This document shows, piece after piece, positions 52,063 through 61,020 of a stretch of 64,000 bases of DNA (the first letter of the stretch is position 1; the number at the start of each line of letters is the position of its first letter). Location of the stretch: the NCBI RefSeq assembly GCF_000427665.1, contig NZ_ATYL01000003.1, forward strand, positions 62,001-126,000, in the 5' to 3' direction. Made by a program: the position numbers and the translations under genes. The notes beneath the pieces were generated by a model that made no database searches, was not told where the DNA came from, and saw only the letters and a program-made list of their open reading frames with translations. Source of the DNA: Geminicoccus roseus DSM 18922. GTDB taxonomy: Bacteria; Pseudomonadota; Alphaproteobacteria; Geminicoccales; Geminicoccaceae.

Positions 52063-53580
52063 TTGCTGTTCAACTCCTTCGCCTTCATCTTCGGCTTCAT
52101 GCCGCTGGTGCTGCTCGGCTTCTACCTGCTGGGCCGCCTGCGCTGGCGCCGCGCCGCCCTGCTCTGGCTGGGGGCCGCCTCGCTGCTGTTCTACGGCATC
52201 GGCGACTACCAGCACCTGCCGCTGCTGCTGGCCTCGATCGCGTTCAACTTCGCGGTCGGCACGGCGATCTCGCGCCGCGCTGCCCGCGGCCGGCCGAACG
52301 GCATCCTTCTGGCCTTCGGCGTCACCGTCGACGTGCTGGTGCTGGGCTGGTTCAAGTACGCCGACTTCGTGCTGGGCAATATCGCGGCCGCCACCGGGCT
52401 CGCGATCGAGCCGCTGGGCATCACCCTGCCGGTCGGGATCTCGTTCTTCACCTTCACCCAGATCGCCTACCTGGCCGATTGCTGGCGGGGCGAGACCCGC
52501 ACCTACCGGCCGCACGAGTATTTCCTGTTCGTCACCTACTTCCCGCACCTGATCGCCGGGCCGATCCTCTTGCACAAGGACGTGATCCCGCAGTTCTGGA
52601 AGGAGCGGCCCTACCGGTTCGAGCTGGCCCGGATCCTGGTCGGGCTTGGCATCTTCGGGATCGGGCTGTTCAAGAAGGTGGTGCTGGCGGATGGCGTGGC
52701 GCCCTATGCCGAGACCCTGTTCGGCGGGGTCGCCGCCGGTGCTGCGCCCGACCTCGGCAGCGCCTGGATCGGCGCGCTCGCCTACACGATCCAGCTCTAT
52801 TTCGACTTCAGCGGCTATTCGGACATGGCGGTCGGGCTCTCGCACATGCTGGGCTTCCGCCTGCCGGTGAACTTCTGGTCGCCCTACCAGGCCGCCTCGA
52901 TCATCGAGTTCTGGCGGCGCTGGCACATCACCTTGTCGCGCTTTCTGGCCGACCATCTCTACAAGCCCCTGGGCGGCAACCGCCGGGGCGCCCGCCGGCG
53001 CCATCTCAACCTGATGATCACCATGCTGGTCGGCGGGCTGTGGCACGGCGCCGGGTGGACCTTCGTGGCCTGGGGCGCGCTGCACGGGCTCTATTTGGTC
53101 ATCAACCATGCCTGGCGCGGGATGATCGGCGGGACGGCGGTGGACAGGCTCCTGCACGTTCCGGCCCTGCGCCCGGCCTCGGTGCTGGTCACCTTCCTGG
53201 CGGTGGTGGCGGGCTGGGTGATCTTCCGCGCCGACAGCATGGCGGTCGCCGGCACGATCCTGCAGGCGATGGTGGGGCTGGGCGACGGCGAGCGCCTGTT
53301 CAGCGGCACCGGTGCCGCCTGGATCCACCTGGCCCTGCTGCTGGCGATCCTGTTTCTCGCTCCCAACACCTTCCAGATCATGCGCCGCTACGCGCCCTAC
53401 CGGTTCGAGGGCCGCAGCGGCACGCTGGGCGGCCAGGCGGAAGCGGCGCGGCCGGGGCCCGGGCGGCTCACCTGGCGGATGGAGCCGGGCTGGGCGCTGG
53501 CCACCGGCCTGGTCCTGCTGGTCGCCGTGCTGTCCATGCTGACCAGCCGCCCGTCCCCCTTCCTTTACTTCCAGTTCTGA
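52063..53580 (+). CDS. MBOAT-family O-acyltransferase (AlgI-like)
   Basis: A protein of about 505 residues with about eleven helices, of the membrane-bound O-acyltransferase family, which moves acetyl or acyl groups to polysaccharides on the periplasmic side. Key features: start LLFNSFAFIFGFMPLVLLGF, then VGISFFTFTQIAYL, YFPHLIAGPI, DFSGYSDMAVGLS, FWRRWHITLSRFL and the catalytic-His region GGLWHGAGWTF. The start is a TTG at 52063, placed where AlgI-like proteins begin; a longer open frame has unrelated sequence. The SGNH-like partner gene starts 2 bp after its stop. Confidence 0.88.
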   Translation: MLFNSFAFIFGFMPLVLLGFYLLGRLRWRRAALLWLGAASLLFYGIGDYQHLPLLLASIAFNFAVGTAISRRAARGRPNGILLAFGVTVDVLVLGWFKYADFVLGNIAAATGLAIEPLGITLPVGISFFTFTQIAYLADCWRGETRTYRPHEYFLFVTYFPHLIAGPILLHKDVIPQFWKERPYRFELARILVGLGIFGIGLFKKVVLADGVAPYAETLFGGVAAGAAPDLGSAWIGALAYTIQLYFDFSGYSDMAVGLSHMLGFRLPVNFWSPYQAASIIEFWRRWHITLSRFLADHLYKPLGGNRRGARRRHLNLMITMLVGGLWHGAGWTFVAWGALHGLYLVINHAWRGMIGGTAVDRLLHVPALRPASVLVTFLAVVAGWVIFRADSMAVAGTILQAMVGLGDGERLFSGTGAAWIHLALLLAILFLAPNTFQIMRRYAPYRFEGRSGTLGGQAEAARPGPGRLTWRMEPGWALATGLVLLVAVLSMLTSRPSPFLYFQF

Positions 53581-53582
53581 GC

Positions 53583-54614
53583 ATGACCCCGCTCCCGCCG
53601 CGCCGGCAGGCGCGCCGCTTCCTGGCCTGGCTGCTGGCCAGCATCCCCGCCTGGCTGGCACTGCTGTTCCTGGTCTGGTTCGGGATCCCCCCGCTCAAGC
53701 CCTATCTCTACAGCAACAACGACATCGGCTGGGTGCGCGACCTCTACCAGCGCAAGGAACAGGACCTGGCCGCGATCACGGGGCCGAGGCTGATCCTGGT
53801 CGGCGGGTCCTCGGTGCATTTCGGCTTCGACGCCGAGAAGATCTCGCAGGCCCTGGGCGTCGAGGCGTTCGACTTCGGCTCCCATGCCGGGCTGGACCTC
53901 ACCTATCTCCTGGATCGCGCCGACCGGGTCACCCGCCCGGGCGACACCGTGGTGCTGATGGTGGAGTATCCCCTGTTCCGGACCACCGCGCCGTTCACCG
54001 CGTTGCCGGTCTTCTACAGCTCCTTCCACGACAAGAGCTTCTGGTGGCGCCTCCCGCCCGCGTACTGGCCGGCCTATGCCTCGCAGTTCGACCTGCGCCT
54101 GCTCTGGTCGGCGATCATCGACAACGCCACCCACTGGAAGGACGCGCCGCTGGGCAATGTTCCGGGCCCCTATCGCGCGGAGAACATCGACCGAAGGGGC
54201 AGCGAGCGCGGCAACACGGCGGCCAGCATCACCGACGGGATGCGCGCGACCGTCCAGGCCGACAACCAGATCTTCCCGAGGCTGGACCGAGACCTGTTCG
54301 GCGCGCGGGCGGTCCGCGCTTTCGTCGAAGCGCAGCAACAAAAGCGGGTCCGGGTCCTGGCCGGCTGGCCGCCAACCCTGCGCCGCGTGGAACATGACCA
54401 GCCGGCGGCGGCGCTTCTGTTCCAGGACCTGCGCGACTTCTGGCGCGACCTGGGCGTGCCGGTGCTGGGCAACCCCTACCAGTTCATGGTGGACGAGGAG
54501 ATGGTGTACGACACCAGCTTCCACATGAACGAGCGCGGCCAGGCGGCAGTCACCGAGCAGCTGATCCAGGATCTCCGGCCGGCGATCGATCCGGCCGAGC
54601 GGAACGACGGCTGA
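53583..54614 (+). CDS. Periplasmic SGNH-like acyltransferase partner of MBOAT
   Basis: A 343-residue protein anchored by one N-terminal helix (FLAWLLASIPAWLALLFLVW), with a periplasmic SGNH-like domain. The Ser motif is LILVGGSSVHFGFDA, and the Asp/His pair is near the C-terminus in YDTSFHMNERGQ. This resembles the AlgJ/DltD-type proteins that work with MBOAT transporters to acylate a polymer. It follows the MBOAT gene by 2 bp and is surely its partner. The acceptor is unknown; it could be the surface glycan whose other genes lie at 19-28 kb. Confidence 0.82.
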   Translation: MTPLPPRRQARRFLAWLLASIPAWLALLFLVWFGIPPLKPYLYSNNDIGWVRDLYQRKEQDLAAITGPRLILVGGSSVHFGFDAEKISQALGVEAFDFGSHAGLDLTYLLDRADRVTRPGDTVVLMVEYPLFRTTAPFTALPVFYSSFHDKSFWWRLPPAYWPAYASQFDLRLLWSAIIDNATHWKDAPLGNVPGPYRAENIDRRGSERGNTAASITDGMRATVQADNQIFPRLDRDLFGARAVRAFVEAQQQKRVRVLAGWPPTLRRVEHDQPAAALLFQDLRDFWRDLGVPVLGNPYQFMVDEEMVYDTSFHMNERGQAAVTEQLIQDLRPAIDPAERNDG

Positions 54615-54674
54615 CGGCGGAGGTTGGATCCTCCTAGAAGACGCGCCCGCGCCGCTCGAGGAAAGGGAACGACC

Positions 54675-54914
54675 ATGCCGGACATCACCTACGAGATCGT
54701 CAAGCACGACCATGGCTGGGCGTACAAGGTCGGCGATTCCTTCTCCGAGAGCTATCCCAGCCACGACGAGGCCCGCCGGGCCGCCGAGCAGGCGGCCGCC
54801 CGTCAGGAACAGGCCGGATCGGCGGAGACGATCCAGTACCAGGACAAGGAGGGACGCTGGCACGAGGAGACCGCCTCCGGCGACGACCGCCCCAGCACCA
54901 CGGTCACCGGCTGA
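54675..54914 (+). CDS. DUF2188 protein
   Basis: A 79-residue cytoplasmic protein of the DUF2188 family. Pattern: YEIVKHDHGWAYKVGDSFSE, then SYPSHDEARRAAEQAAARQE and IQYQDKEGRWHEE. The function of the family is unknown. AAAGGGA lies upstream of ATG 54675. It converges with the RsbW-like gene (9 bp apart). Confidence 0.88.
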   Translation: MPDITYEIVKHDHGWAYKVGDSFSESYPSHDEARRAAEQAAARQEQAGSAETIQYQDKEGRWHEETASGDDRPSTTVTG

Positions 54915-54923
54915 TCCCCGGCC

Positions 54924-55388
54924 TTACCGGTCGTCGGGCTCGCCCAGCCGCTTGATCAGGAACAGCCGGTTGCGGCTGCCCAGCCGGTCGTGGACGACCT
55001 GGTCCATCACGTTGCGCACGATGAACAGGCCGAGCCCGCCGGCCTCCCGCTCCTCCAGCTCCTCGTCCAGGTCCGGCGGCGGGACGCTGTTGACGTCGAA
55101 GGCCGGACCGTCATCCCAAATGGTCGCCTCCAGCCGGTCCGGGTAGAGGCGCAGTGCCACCTCGACCTCGATCTCGCGGCCGGCCGCCTGGGTGGCGTGG
55201 CTGGCGAGGTTGGTGAGGATCTCGTCGAACGCCAGGGTGAACTGCAGGCCGAGCTCCAGGGGAAGCCCGGCCTCGACGATGCTGGTCTCCACCTGCTCCA
55301 CCAGCCCCGGCAGTTCGCTGAGCGAGGCGGGCAGGGAGCAGTGCATCAGGATCCCGCCATCGGGATCGACCCGGACCGAGCCGGTCAT
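54924..55388 (-). CDS. RsbW/SpoIIAB-like anti-sigma ATPase domain protein
   Basis: A 154-residue cytoplasmic protein with a HATPase_c_2 domain. N-box: FTLAFDEILTNLASHA; G1 box: IWDDGPAFD; G2: GGLGLFIVRNVMD. Proteins of this kind bind an antagonist STAS protein or a sigma factor and phosphorylate the former. Candidate partners in the window are the STAS protein (6929) and the SpoIIE phosphatase (12442). ATG 55388. About 190 bp upstream of its start lie two iteron-like sequences, so RepA might influence it. Confidence 0.88.
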   Translation of the reverse strand: MTGSVRVDPDGGILMHCSLPASLSELPGLVEQVETSIVEAGLPLELGLQFTLAFDEILTNLASHATQAAGREIEVEVALRLYPDRLEATIWDDGPAFDVNSVPPPDLDEELEEREAGGLGLFIVRNVMDQVVHDRLGSRNRLFLIKRLGEPDDR

Positions 55389-55577
55389 GCCGGCACTCCC
55401 GGGCGGGGCAGGGCGGGCCGGCCGCGCGGCGGCAGGTCCCGAGAAGCATCGTGCCTAGGCCGGATCGACTGCATCGGGACTCCCGGCGTCGCTGATCTGC
55501 GCCCGCAAGTCAGTGCGCAAGCAAGCCCCGCCGGTCAAGGATCCTCCGAGCAGCCCCGGTTTCCCGCTCACGCGGAT

Positions 55578-55616
55578 GTGGACGATGTACCGAACCGGCG
55601 AGGACGAAGTACCGAA
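55578..55616 (-). repeat. Distal pair of origin iterons
   Basis: On the minus strand, TTCGGTACATCGTCCAC (55578-55594) is identical to the first oriV iteron, and TTCGGTACTTCGTCCTC (55600-55616) matches the variant iteron in 16 of 17. Spacing is 22 bp, as in the last four iterons of the origin, but 50 kb away. Confidence 0.85.
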
Positions 55617-55654
55617 TGCCGGCATCGGCGGGAGCGGGCGGTGCGGCCGGATCC

Positions 55655-57415
55655 TCAACTGCTCTCCACCTCCAGCGCCTGCTTCAGGAGCGTGTCCCGG
55701 CCATAGATGTCGTCCAGGAGCAGCAGTTCCCCCGACTTGTCGACCCAGGCGGTGATGTAGGCCAGATGGATCGGAGTGGGCTTCTTCAGCCGGACGATCT
55801 GCTCGGGCTTTCCTCCCTCGACCACCTGCTCCAGGCGGGCGCGCGGCCATCCCTGGCTGGCCAGCAGCACGTCGGCCAGGGCCAGCGGATCCTCGACCCG
55901 GATGCAGCCATGGCTGAACGCCCGCACGCTGCGCCGGAACAGATTCTTGCTCGGCGTGTCGTGGAGATAGATGTGGTCCGGGTTGGGGAACATGAACTTG
56001 ATCACGCCCAGCGAGTTGTCCGGGCCCGAATCCTGGCGGACCCGGAAGCGCCAGGTGGCTTCGGTGACCGCCGACCAGTCGACCTGGCGCGGATCGACCT
56101 CGAACGCATCGGCGCCCCAGCCGGAGAACAGCCGCAGCCGCTCCTTGGCCAGCCAGTCGGGATCCCGCCTCAGATGCGGCAGCATCTCCCGGAACAGGAT
56201 CGACTGCGGCACGTTCCAGTAGGGGTTGAGCACCACATAGCTGATGTCGTGCGACATCATCGGGGTGGAGGTGTAGGGCGAACCGACCACCACCCGGCTG
56301 GTATGGATGGTCCGGTCCTGATCGACGACCTTGAGGGTGAAGTCCGCCAGGTTGACGAACACGTAGCGGTCGCCCAGATCGCGCGGCAGCCAGCGTCGCC
56401 GCTCCATGTTGATGCGGATCTGCTCGACCCGCTGGGCGACCGTGGCGTTCAGCGCCCGGAAGGTGCGCTCGCCGACCACCCCGTCGGCACCGAGCCCATA
56501 GCGGGCCTGGAAGGCGCGGACCGGGCCCGTCAGGGACTCGTCGTAGAGGGCGGACAGCTGGCCGGGATGGGCCGGTGGCGAGAGCAGCCCTTCCTCGATC
56601 AGGCGGCGACGCAGCGCCACGACTTCCGGGCCGGCGCTGCCGCGCTGCAGGCGCCGGCCGGCCGGAACCGGGGTCCAGACGACCTGCCCGAGCTTGGCCC
56701 GCCATTCCGCCAGCGCGGTCCGCAGCCGGACGTAGTGGGGACTGTCCGGCGGGAGCGAATCGAGCCAGCGGCCGAGGTCCGGCGTGCTGGCCGCCGCCTG
56801 CAGCAGCGGGGTGGGCGGGGTCGGCCCGATCCTGCGGACGCCGCCAGCCTGCTCGTGCTCCGGCCCGGCGCGGCCTTCCGACACGTCCAGAGCATAGTGC
56901 ACCAGGGCCCGGGCCAGCCGCAGCTCGAACTCGGCCTGGTCGACTGGCCGCGGCATGGTTCCGGCGGCGGTGCCCAGGCCGGAGAGCACTGAAAGCCGCT
57001 CGACCTCGTAATAGGCCGGATCGAGCCCTTCCCGGTCCGCCCGCATCAGCGCGCCCAGCACCGCCCGGCCCCGCTCCAGCCGCGCAGGATCGCCGCTGAA
57101 CGCGGGAACGTAGCCGCGCTGCTGATAGAAGGGCATCAGGTCGAGCAGGGTGGTGTCGCCGGTGCCGGCCTGCGCGGCATCCAGCGTGGTCTTGAGCAGG
57201 GAAGCGAGAGGATCCGCCGACGGCGGCCGGACCACGGTCCGGGCGGCAAGCGGGGCATGCAGCACCGGTGCTGCCACCGATGCGGTGCGCACCGACTGGG
57301 CGGCTGCCAGTTCCGGCATGAACAGCGCCCAGGCCGCCAGCAGCGGCGCCATGATCCGCCGGCTCGCTTCTTTCACCTTCCCATGTCCCGTGACCGCTCC
57401 CGCCCTGACGATCAT
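55655..57415 (-). CDS. YcbB-type murein L,D-transpeptidase
   Basis: A 586-residue periplasmic enzyme that makes 3-3 cross-links in peptidoglycan. After an N-terminal signal region (MAPLLAAWALFMPELAAAQ) comes an N-terminal scaffold, a peptidoglycan-binding module (RLQRGSAGPEVVALRRRLIE) and a YkuD domain. The catalytic motif is SHGCIRVEDP with the nucleophilic Cys; NLADFTLKVVDQDRTIHTSR starts the domain. ATG 57415 is taken; ATG 57352 is an equally good signal-peptide start. It points into the HATPase gene with a 266-bp gap holding the distal iterons. Confidence 0.9.
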   Translation of the reverse strand: MIVRAGAVTGHGKVKEASRRIMAPLLAAWALFMPELAAAQSVRTASVAAPVLHAPLAARTVVRPPSADPLASLLKTTLDAAQAGTGDTTLLDLMPFYQQRGYVPAFSGDPARLERGRAVLGALMRADREGLDPAYYEVERLSVLSGLGTAAGTMPRPVDQAEFELRLARALVHYALDVSEGRAGPEHEQAGGVRRIGPTPPTPLLQAAASTPDLGRWLDSLPPDSPHYVRLRTALAEWRAKLGQVVWTPVPAGRRLQRGSAGPEVVALRRRLIEEGLLSPPAHPGQLSALYDESLTGPVRAFQARYGLGADGVVGERTFRALNATVAQRVEQIRINMERRRWLPRDLGDRYVFVNLADFTLKVVDQDRTIHTSRVVVGSPYTSTPMMSHDISYVVLNPYWNVPQSILFREMLPHLRRDPDWLAKERLRLFSGWGADAFEVDPRQVDWSAVTEATWRFRVRQDSGPDNSLGVIKFMFPNPDHIYLHDTPSKNLFRRSVRAFSHGCIRVEDPLALADVLLASQGWPRARLEQVVEGGKPEQIVRLKKPTPIHLAYITAWVDKSGELLLLDDIYGRDTLLKQALEVESS

Positions 57416-57535
57416 CGTCCCGTCGCCGCCCGATGACTTGCATCGATCTTACGGCGGTTGCACGGAAACGTCAGCTTTTCATGTCGCCGGCACCGGAAGC
57501 GGGCCGCGCCGGCGGCATCCTGCGTGCCTTTCCGG

Positions 57536-58363
57536 TCACGAGGCAGGTGCGTTCGCGTCCGGCTCGTCGCCGGCTTCCTGGAACGGGGCGACCCGGACCC
57601 TTGTGCGATGGCTGCGCTCCGGCCGGGATCCATCCGGCATCCGGCCCTGGAAATAATTCTTCTGCCACTTGGCTTCCCGGGCGGCCGAGCCCTCGTCCTG
57701 CAGCGCCTTGTTGAAGCCATTGCGCGCCTCGGCCCAGGCACGATAGGCGGCCTCGGTGGCCGGGTCCTGCTCGATGGGCTGGAACACCGGGCGCACCGAT
57801 TCCACCAGATCCAGCTTCAGCGGGAAGAAGAAGCAGAACGGCTCGTCCTTCTCGAAGCGGACCCGCCCCTTGCGGGTGAAGCGCCAGTTCATGGTGAAGG
57901 TGTAGGGCGCCCAGTCCGTCTCGATCAGCGCGGTCAGCGGCTGGATGCCGTCCTTGATCCGGTTGGGCGAGCCGGACACCCAGAGCTGCACGGCGGGCTC
58001 GGTGCGGAACAGGCCATGCAGGTGGAAGGTGAGCACGCCGCTGCCGAAATGGCTGATCGGCAGCAGATGGGCCGGGGCGTCGGATTCGACCCGGATCGAG
58101 GCGGCGGCCGGCTCGCCGTCCCAGGAGGCCTCGAACGCCGCCGGGCACAGCACCTCCCAGCCATGGGCGTTGGCGATGTTGAGGGGCAGGCAGCGATAGG
58201 CGAAACCTTCCGGGGAGCCGTCCATCCAGTCGCGCTCCACCGGAGCCGGGCGGATCAGGGGCTTCTGGCCATGCAGCGTGCGGCAGATCAGGCGCAAGTC
58301 GGCTCTCCCGGCGGTCCAGCATCGACGGCAGGTTTGCCCGTGCGTAGGTAGCAGCGCAATCAT
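57536..58363 (-). CDS. DUF6065 family protein
   Basis: A 275-residue protein with the strongly conserved DUF6065 core: LIRPAPVERDWMDGSPEGFA, YRCLPLNIANAHGWEVLCPA, SHFGSGVLTFHLHGLFRT and DWAPYTFTMNWRFTR. The function is not known; the family occurs near peptide-modification and oxygenase genes. The first 25 residues are not conserved-looking, so the true start may be later. It is divergent from the DAO-type oxidase with only 30 bp between starts. Confidence 0.75.
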   Translation of the reverse strand: MIALLPTHGQTCRRCWTAGRADLRLICRTLHGQKPLIRPAPVERDWMDGSPEGFAYRCLPLNIANAHGWEVLCPAAFEASWDGEPAAASIRVESDAPAHLLPISHFGSGVLTFHLHGLFRTEPAVQLWVSGSPNRIKDGIQPLTALIETDWAPYTFTMNWRFTRKGRVRFEKDEPFCFFFPLKLDLVESVRPVFQPIEQDPATEAAYRAWAEARNGFNKALQDEGSAAREAKWQKNYFQGRMPDGSRPERSHRTRVRVAPFQEAGDEPDANAPAS

Positions 58364-58393
58364 GCCGGACGCGGCAGATCAAGGAGTTCCCTC

Positions 58394-59695
58394 GTGTCGA
58401 CCGGGCGCAGCACACCGATCTACTACGATGCCGCCTCCACCGAGCCGCCGCTTGTCGCCTCGGCGCTCGAGGGCGACGTGGATGCCGACATCGCCGTGGT
58501 AGGCGGCGGGCTGGCCGGCCTGGCGGCCGCCCTCTCGCTGGTGGAGCGGGGCGCGTCGGTGGCGGTGCTGGAGGCGGGCAGGGTCGGCGACGGCGCTTCG
58601 GGCCGCAATGGCGGCTTCGTGCAGATCGGCTGGGCCAGGGACGACGACGAGCTGGTGGCGGCTTTGGGCGAGGCCGATGCCGGGCTGCTGTTCGACCAGG
58701 CGCGCGACGCCGTGGCCCTGGTCCGCCGCCGGATCGAGCGTCACGCCATCCGTACCGAGGTGACCCCGGGCGTGCTGGAGGCGTCGTTCTTCGCCGGGCC
58801 GGCGGAGCTGGCCGAGCGGGCGGCGCTCGCCGGAAAGCGGCACGGCGTCGCTTTCGAGGTGCTCCCGCCCGAGCGGCTGGCCGAGATCTACCGGACCGGA
58901 CGGTACCGGGGCGGGGTGTTCGACCCGGTCTCGGTCCATCTGGACCCGGTGGCCCTGACCCGGGGCTATGCGCGGGCGATCACGGAGCAGGGTGGCCGGC
59001 TGTTCGAGGGCTCGGCCGTCCATGCCCTGGTGCCCGAGGGCGACGGGATGAGGGTGGTCACGGCCAGGGGCCGGGTGCGCGCCCGGCAGGTGGTGCTGGC
59101 GACCTCGGTCTATGGCGGCGACCCGGACGGCCGCGCCAGCCGCGCCCTCCTGCCGGTGATGACCTATGTGATCGTCACCGAGAAGCTGGGCGACCGGCTG
59201 GAGCGGATCGTCGGCAAGCCCTGGGCGGTGTTCGACGACCGGTTCGCCACCGGCTACTGGCGGCCTTTGCCGGACGGCCGCCTGCTCTGGGGCGGCAAGG
59301 TCGGGCTGCAGGACGATCCGCCGGGGCTGGAAGCCTCCCTGCGCGCCGACCTGGCCTTCGTGTTCCCGGACCTGGCGGACGTGCGGATCGACCGGGTCTG
59401 GTCCGGCCGGATGGGGTTCACCCGGCATCGCATGCCGCTGGCCGGCCGGCTCCAGCCGAACCTGTGGCTGACCTCCGGGTTCTGCGGCCATGGCCTCGGC
59501 ACTACCACCGCGGTCGGCGAACTCCTGGCCCGGGCCATGCTGGAGAACGATCGCCGGATCGAGCTTTTGTCCCGGTTCGGCCGGCCCTGGGCAGGCGGGC
59601 CGCTGGGGCCGCTCGCCGCCCAGTTCCTTTATGGCTGGCTCAGCCTGCAGGACCGGCGGCGCCTGGCGGCGGCAGCCGGAAGCGCGACATCGTAA
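58394..59695 (+). CDS. DAO-type FAD oxidoreductase (gamma-glutamylputrescine oxidase-like)
   Basis: A 433-residue flavoenzyme. The N-terminal FAD motif is IAVVGGGLAGLAAALSLVER, followed by GASGRNGGFVQIGW; the C-terminal FAD region has SGFCGHGLGTTTAVGELLA. These features match PuuB-type oxidases that oxidise amines such as gamma-glutamylputrescine. No other puu genes are near. The start is GTG 58394 with an AAGGAG site 8-13 nt upstream. The enzyme is cytoplasmic. Confidence 0.9.
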   Translation: MSTGRSTPIYYDAASTEPPLVASALEGDVDADIAVVGGGLAGLAAALSLVERGASVAVLEAGRVGDGASGRNGGFVQIGWARDDDELVAALGEADAGLLFDQARDAVALVRRRIERHAIRTEVTPGVLEASFFAGPAELAERAALAGKRHGVAFEVLPPERLAEIYRTGRYRGGVFDPVSVHLDPVALTRGYARAITEQGGRLFEGSAVHALVPEGDGMRVVTARGRVRARQVVLATSVYGGDPDGRASRALLPVMTYVIVTEKLGDRLERIVGKPWAVFDDRFATGYWRPLPDGRLLWGGKVGLQDDPPGLEASLRADLAFVFPDLADVRIDRVWSGRMGFTRHRMPLAGRLQPNLWLTSGFCGHGLGTTTAVGELLARAMLENDRRIELLSRFGRPWAGGPLGPLAAQFLYGWLSLQDRRRLAAAAGSATS

Positions 59696-59780
59696 ACTAA
59701 CGATTTCTTCATGTTCTCCTGCTAGACCGGTCGGCGACGGAACTTGGTTGTCGCTGCTCTTGGAGGCCGGGATCGAGGCG

Positions 59781-60320
59781 ATGGCAGGGCGAGCACGGCG
59801 CAGCATCTGGCGCCGCCGGAGTTTCCTGGGCCTTGCGCTGGCCTTGGGCACGATTCCGGCGGCCCTGGCCGATCCGGTGGTGGCGGTTCGGTTGCCGGGC
59901 GCGCCGGAGCGGCTGCCGGGTGTGGCGGTCCGGCTGCTCGACGGCGGCGAGCGGATGCTCACCGTCGCCGAGCTGGAGACGCTGGGGATCTGGCGGGTGC
60001 GGACGATCTCGCCCTGGGAGGAGGGAGAGATCGTGGTGGAAGGCCCGCTGCTGCGCGACGTGCTGGCCCATGTCGGGCTGGAGCGGGCAAACAGCATCCT
60101 GGTGCGGTCGATGGACGGCTTTGCCCAGCAGATCCCCCGCGCGGACTGGGACCGGTTCCCGGTGATCCTGGCGACGCGCGTCGACGGCCGGCCGCTCGGC
60201 CGTCGCCACAAGGGACCGACCCGGATCGTCTACCCGCTGCTGCAGCATCCGGAACTGGCGTCGCCCGACCACGCCGCCCGTTGGGTCTGGCTGATCGCCT
60301 CCATCGAGGGAGCGGACTGA
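59781..60320 (+). CDS. Tat-exported molybdopterin-domain protein
   Basis: A 179-residue protein with a twin-arginine signal (IWRRRSFLGLALALG) and a single oxidoreductase molybdopterin-binding domain (MLTVAELETLGIWRVRTISP; GPLLRDVLAHVGLERANSIL; DGFAQQIPRADWDRFPVILA). It is shorter than sulfite oxidases (about 400 residues), having only one domain, and lacks a clear Cys ligand, so it may bind a ligand rather than act as a full oxidase. ATG 59781. It follows the DAO gene by 85 bp. Confidence 0.75.
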   Translation: MAGRARRSIWRRRSFLGLALALGTIPAALADPVVAVRLPGAPERLPGVAVRLLDGGERMLTVAELETLGIWRVRTISPWEEGEIVVEGPLLRDVLAHVGLERANSILVRSMDGFAQQIPRADWDRFPVILATRVDGRPLGRRHKGPTRIVYPLLQHPELASPDHAARWVWLIASIEGAD

Positions 60321-61020
60321 CAGGTGGCCGGCCGGGCTGGCTCGATCCTGCCGGGAAGGCTGGGTTCATCGGTGCTCCGCCGGGGCCGGCGCACGCACGG
60401 GTGCTCGGTGGAGCCGGGAGGCCATGGCTGATGGTCCCGCTCTCGCTGGATGGGCCGGTCCCTCCTGGTGCAGGCTGGGTGAACCGGCCAGGTGTCGATC
60501 CGGCTGGGCCGGGCCAGAGGGACGACAGGGATCCGGCCGGGGACGGAAGGCCTGACCCGTCCTTAGGCGATCCCGTGGGCCCTGGAAGAAGCCGGGCCTG
60601 GCGGGAAGACGCGGCCCGGGAGCAGGGCGGAGGTCCGGCTCCAACCCAAGATCGCGCTGGCCGGATCTGCCGGGTGGGGCTGTGGCATGATCGGCAGGGC
60701 CGTCGGGCAGGTTCCGGCGTGGCTGGACGACCAGGGCAATGCGGGTCGTTGCGGTGGTGCCGGCGGAACCGCGATGGCGGATGGCGCAGTCCGGATGAGG
60801 CCGGACAGGTGCCACAAAGAACGGGCGCACGCGCCGTGGCGGCAGATCAGGCCGATCCGGCGGCCTTGGCAGCCGGATCGCTGTTCGGCCGGGCTTGTCG
60901 TACGGGACTGCCGGCGGCAGGCTTTCGGCCCGATGGACCTGGGCGGCTTGTCCCGGCAGGGGCAGGGGCGGGACTGACGGGGCAGGCCGCTTCGCTGCCG
61001 GCGGGGAAAAGGAGGAGGCG
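60321..61020. other. GC-rich gene-free stretch
   Basis: About 700 very GC-rich bp. Long open frames on both strands here are compositional and show no protein-like conservation, so none is annotated. The end carries a strong ribosome-binding site (AGGAGGAGG) for the TPR gene. Confidence 0.45.
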
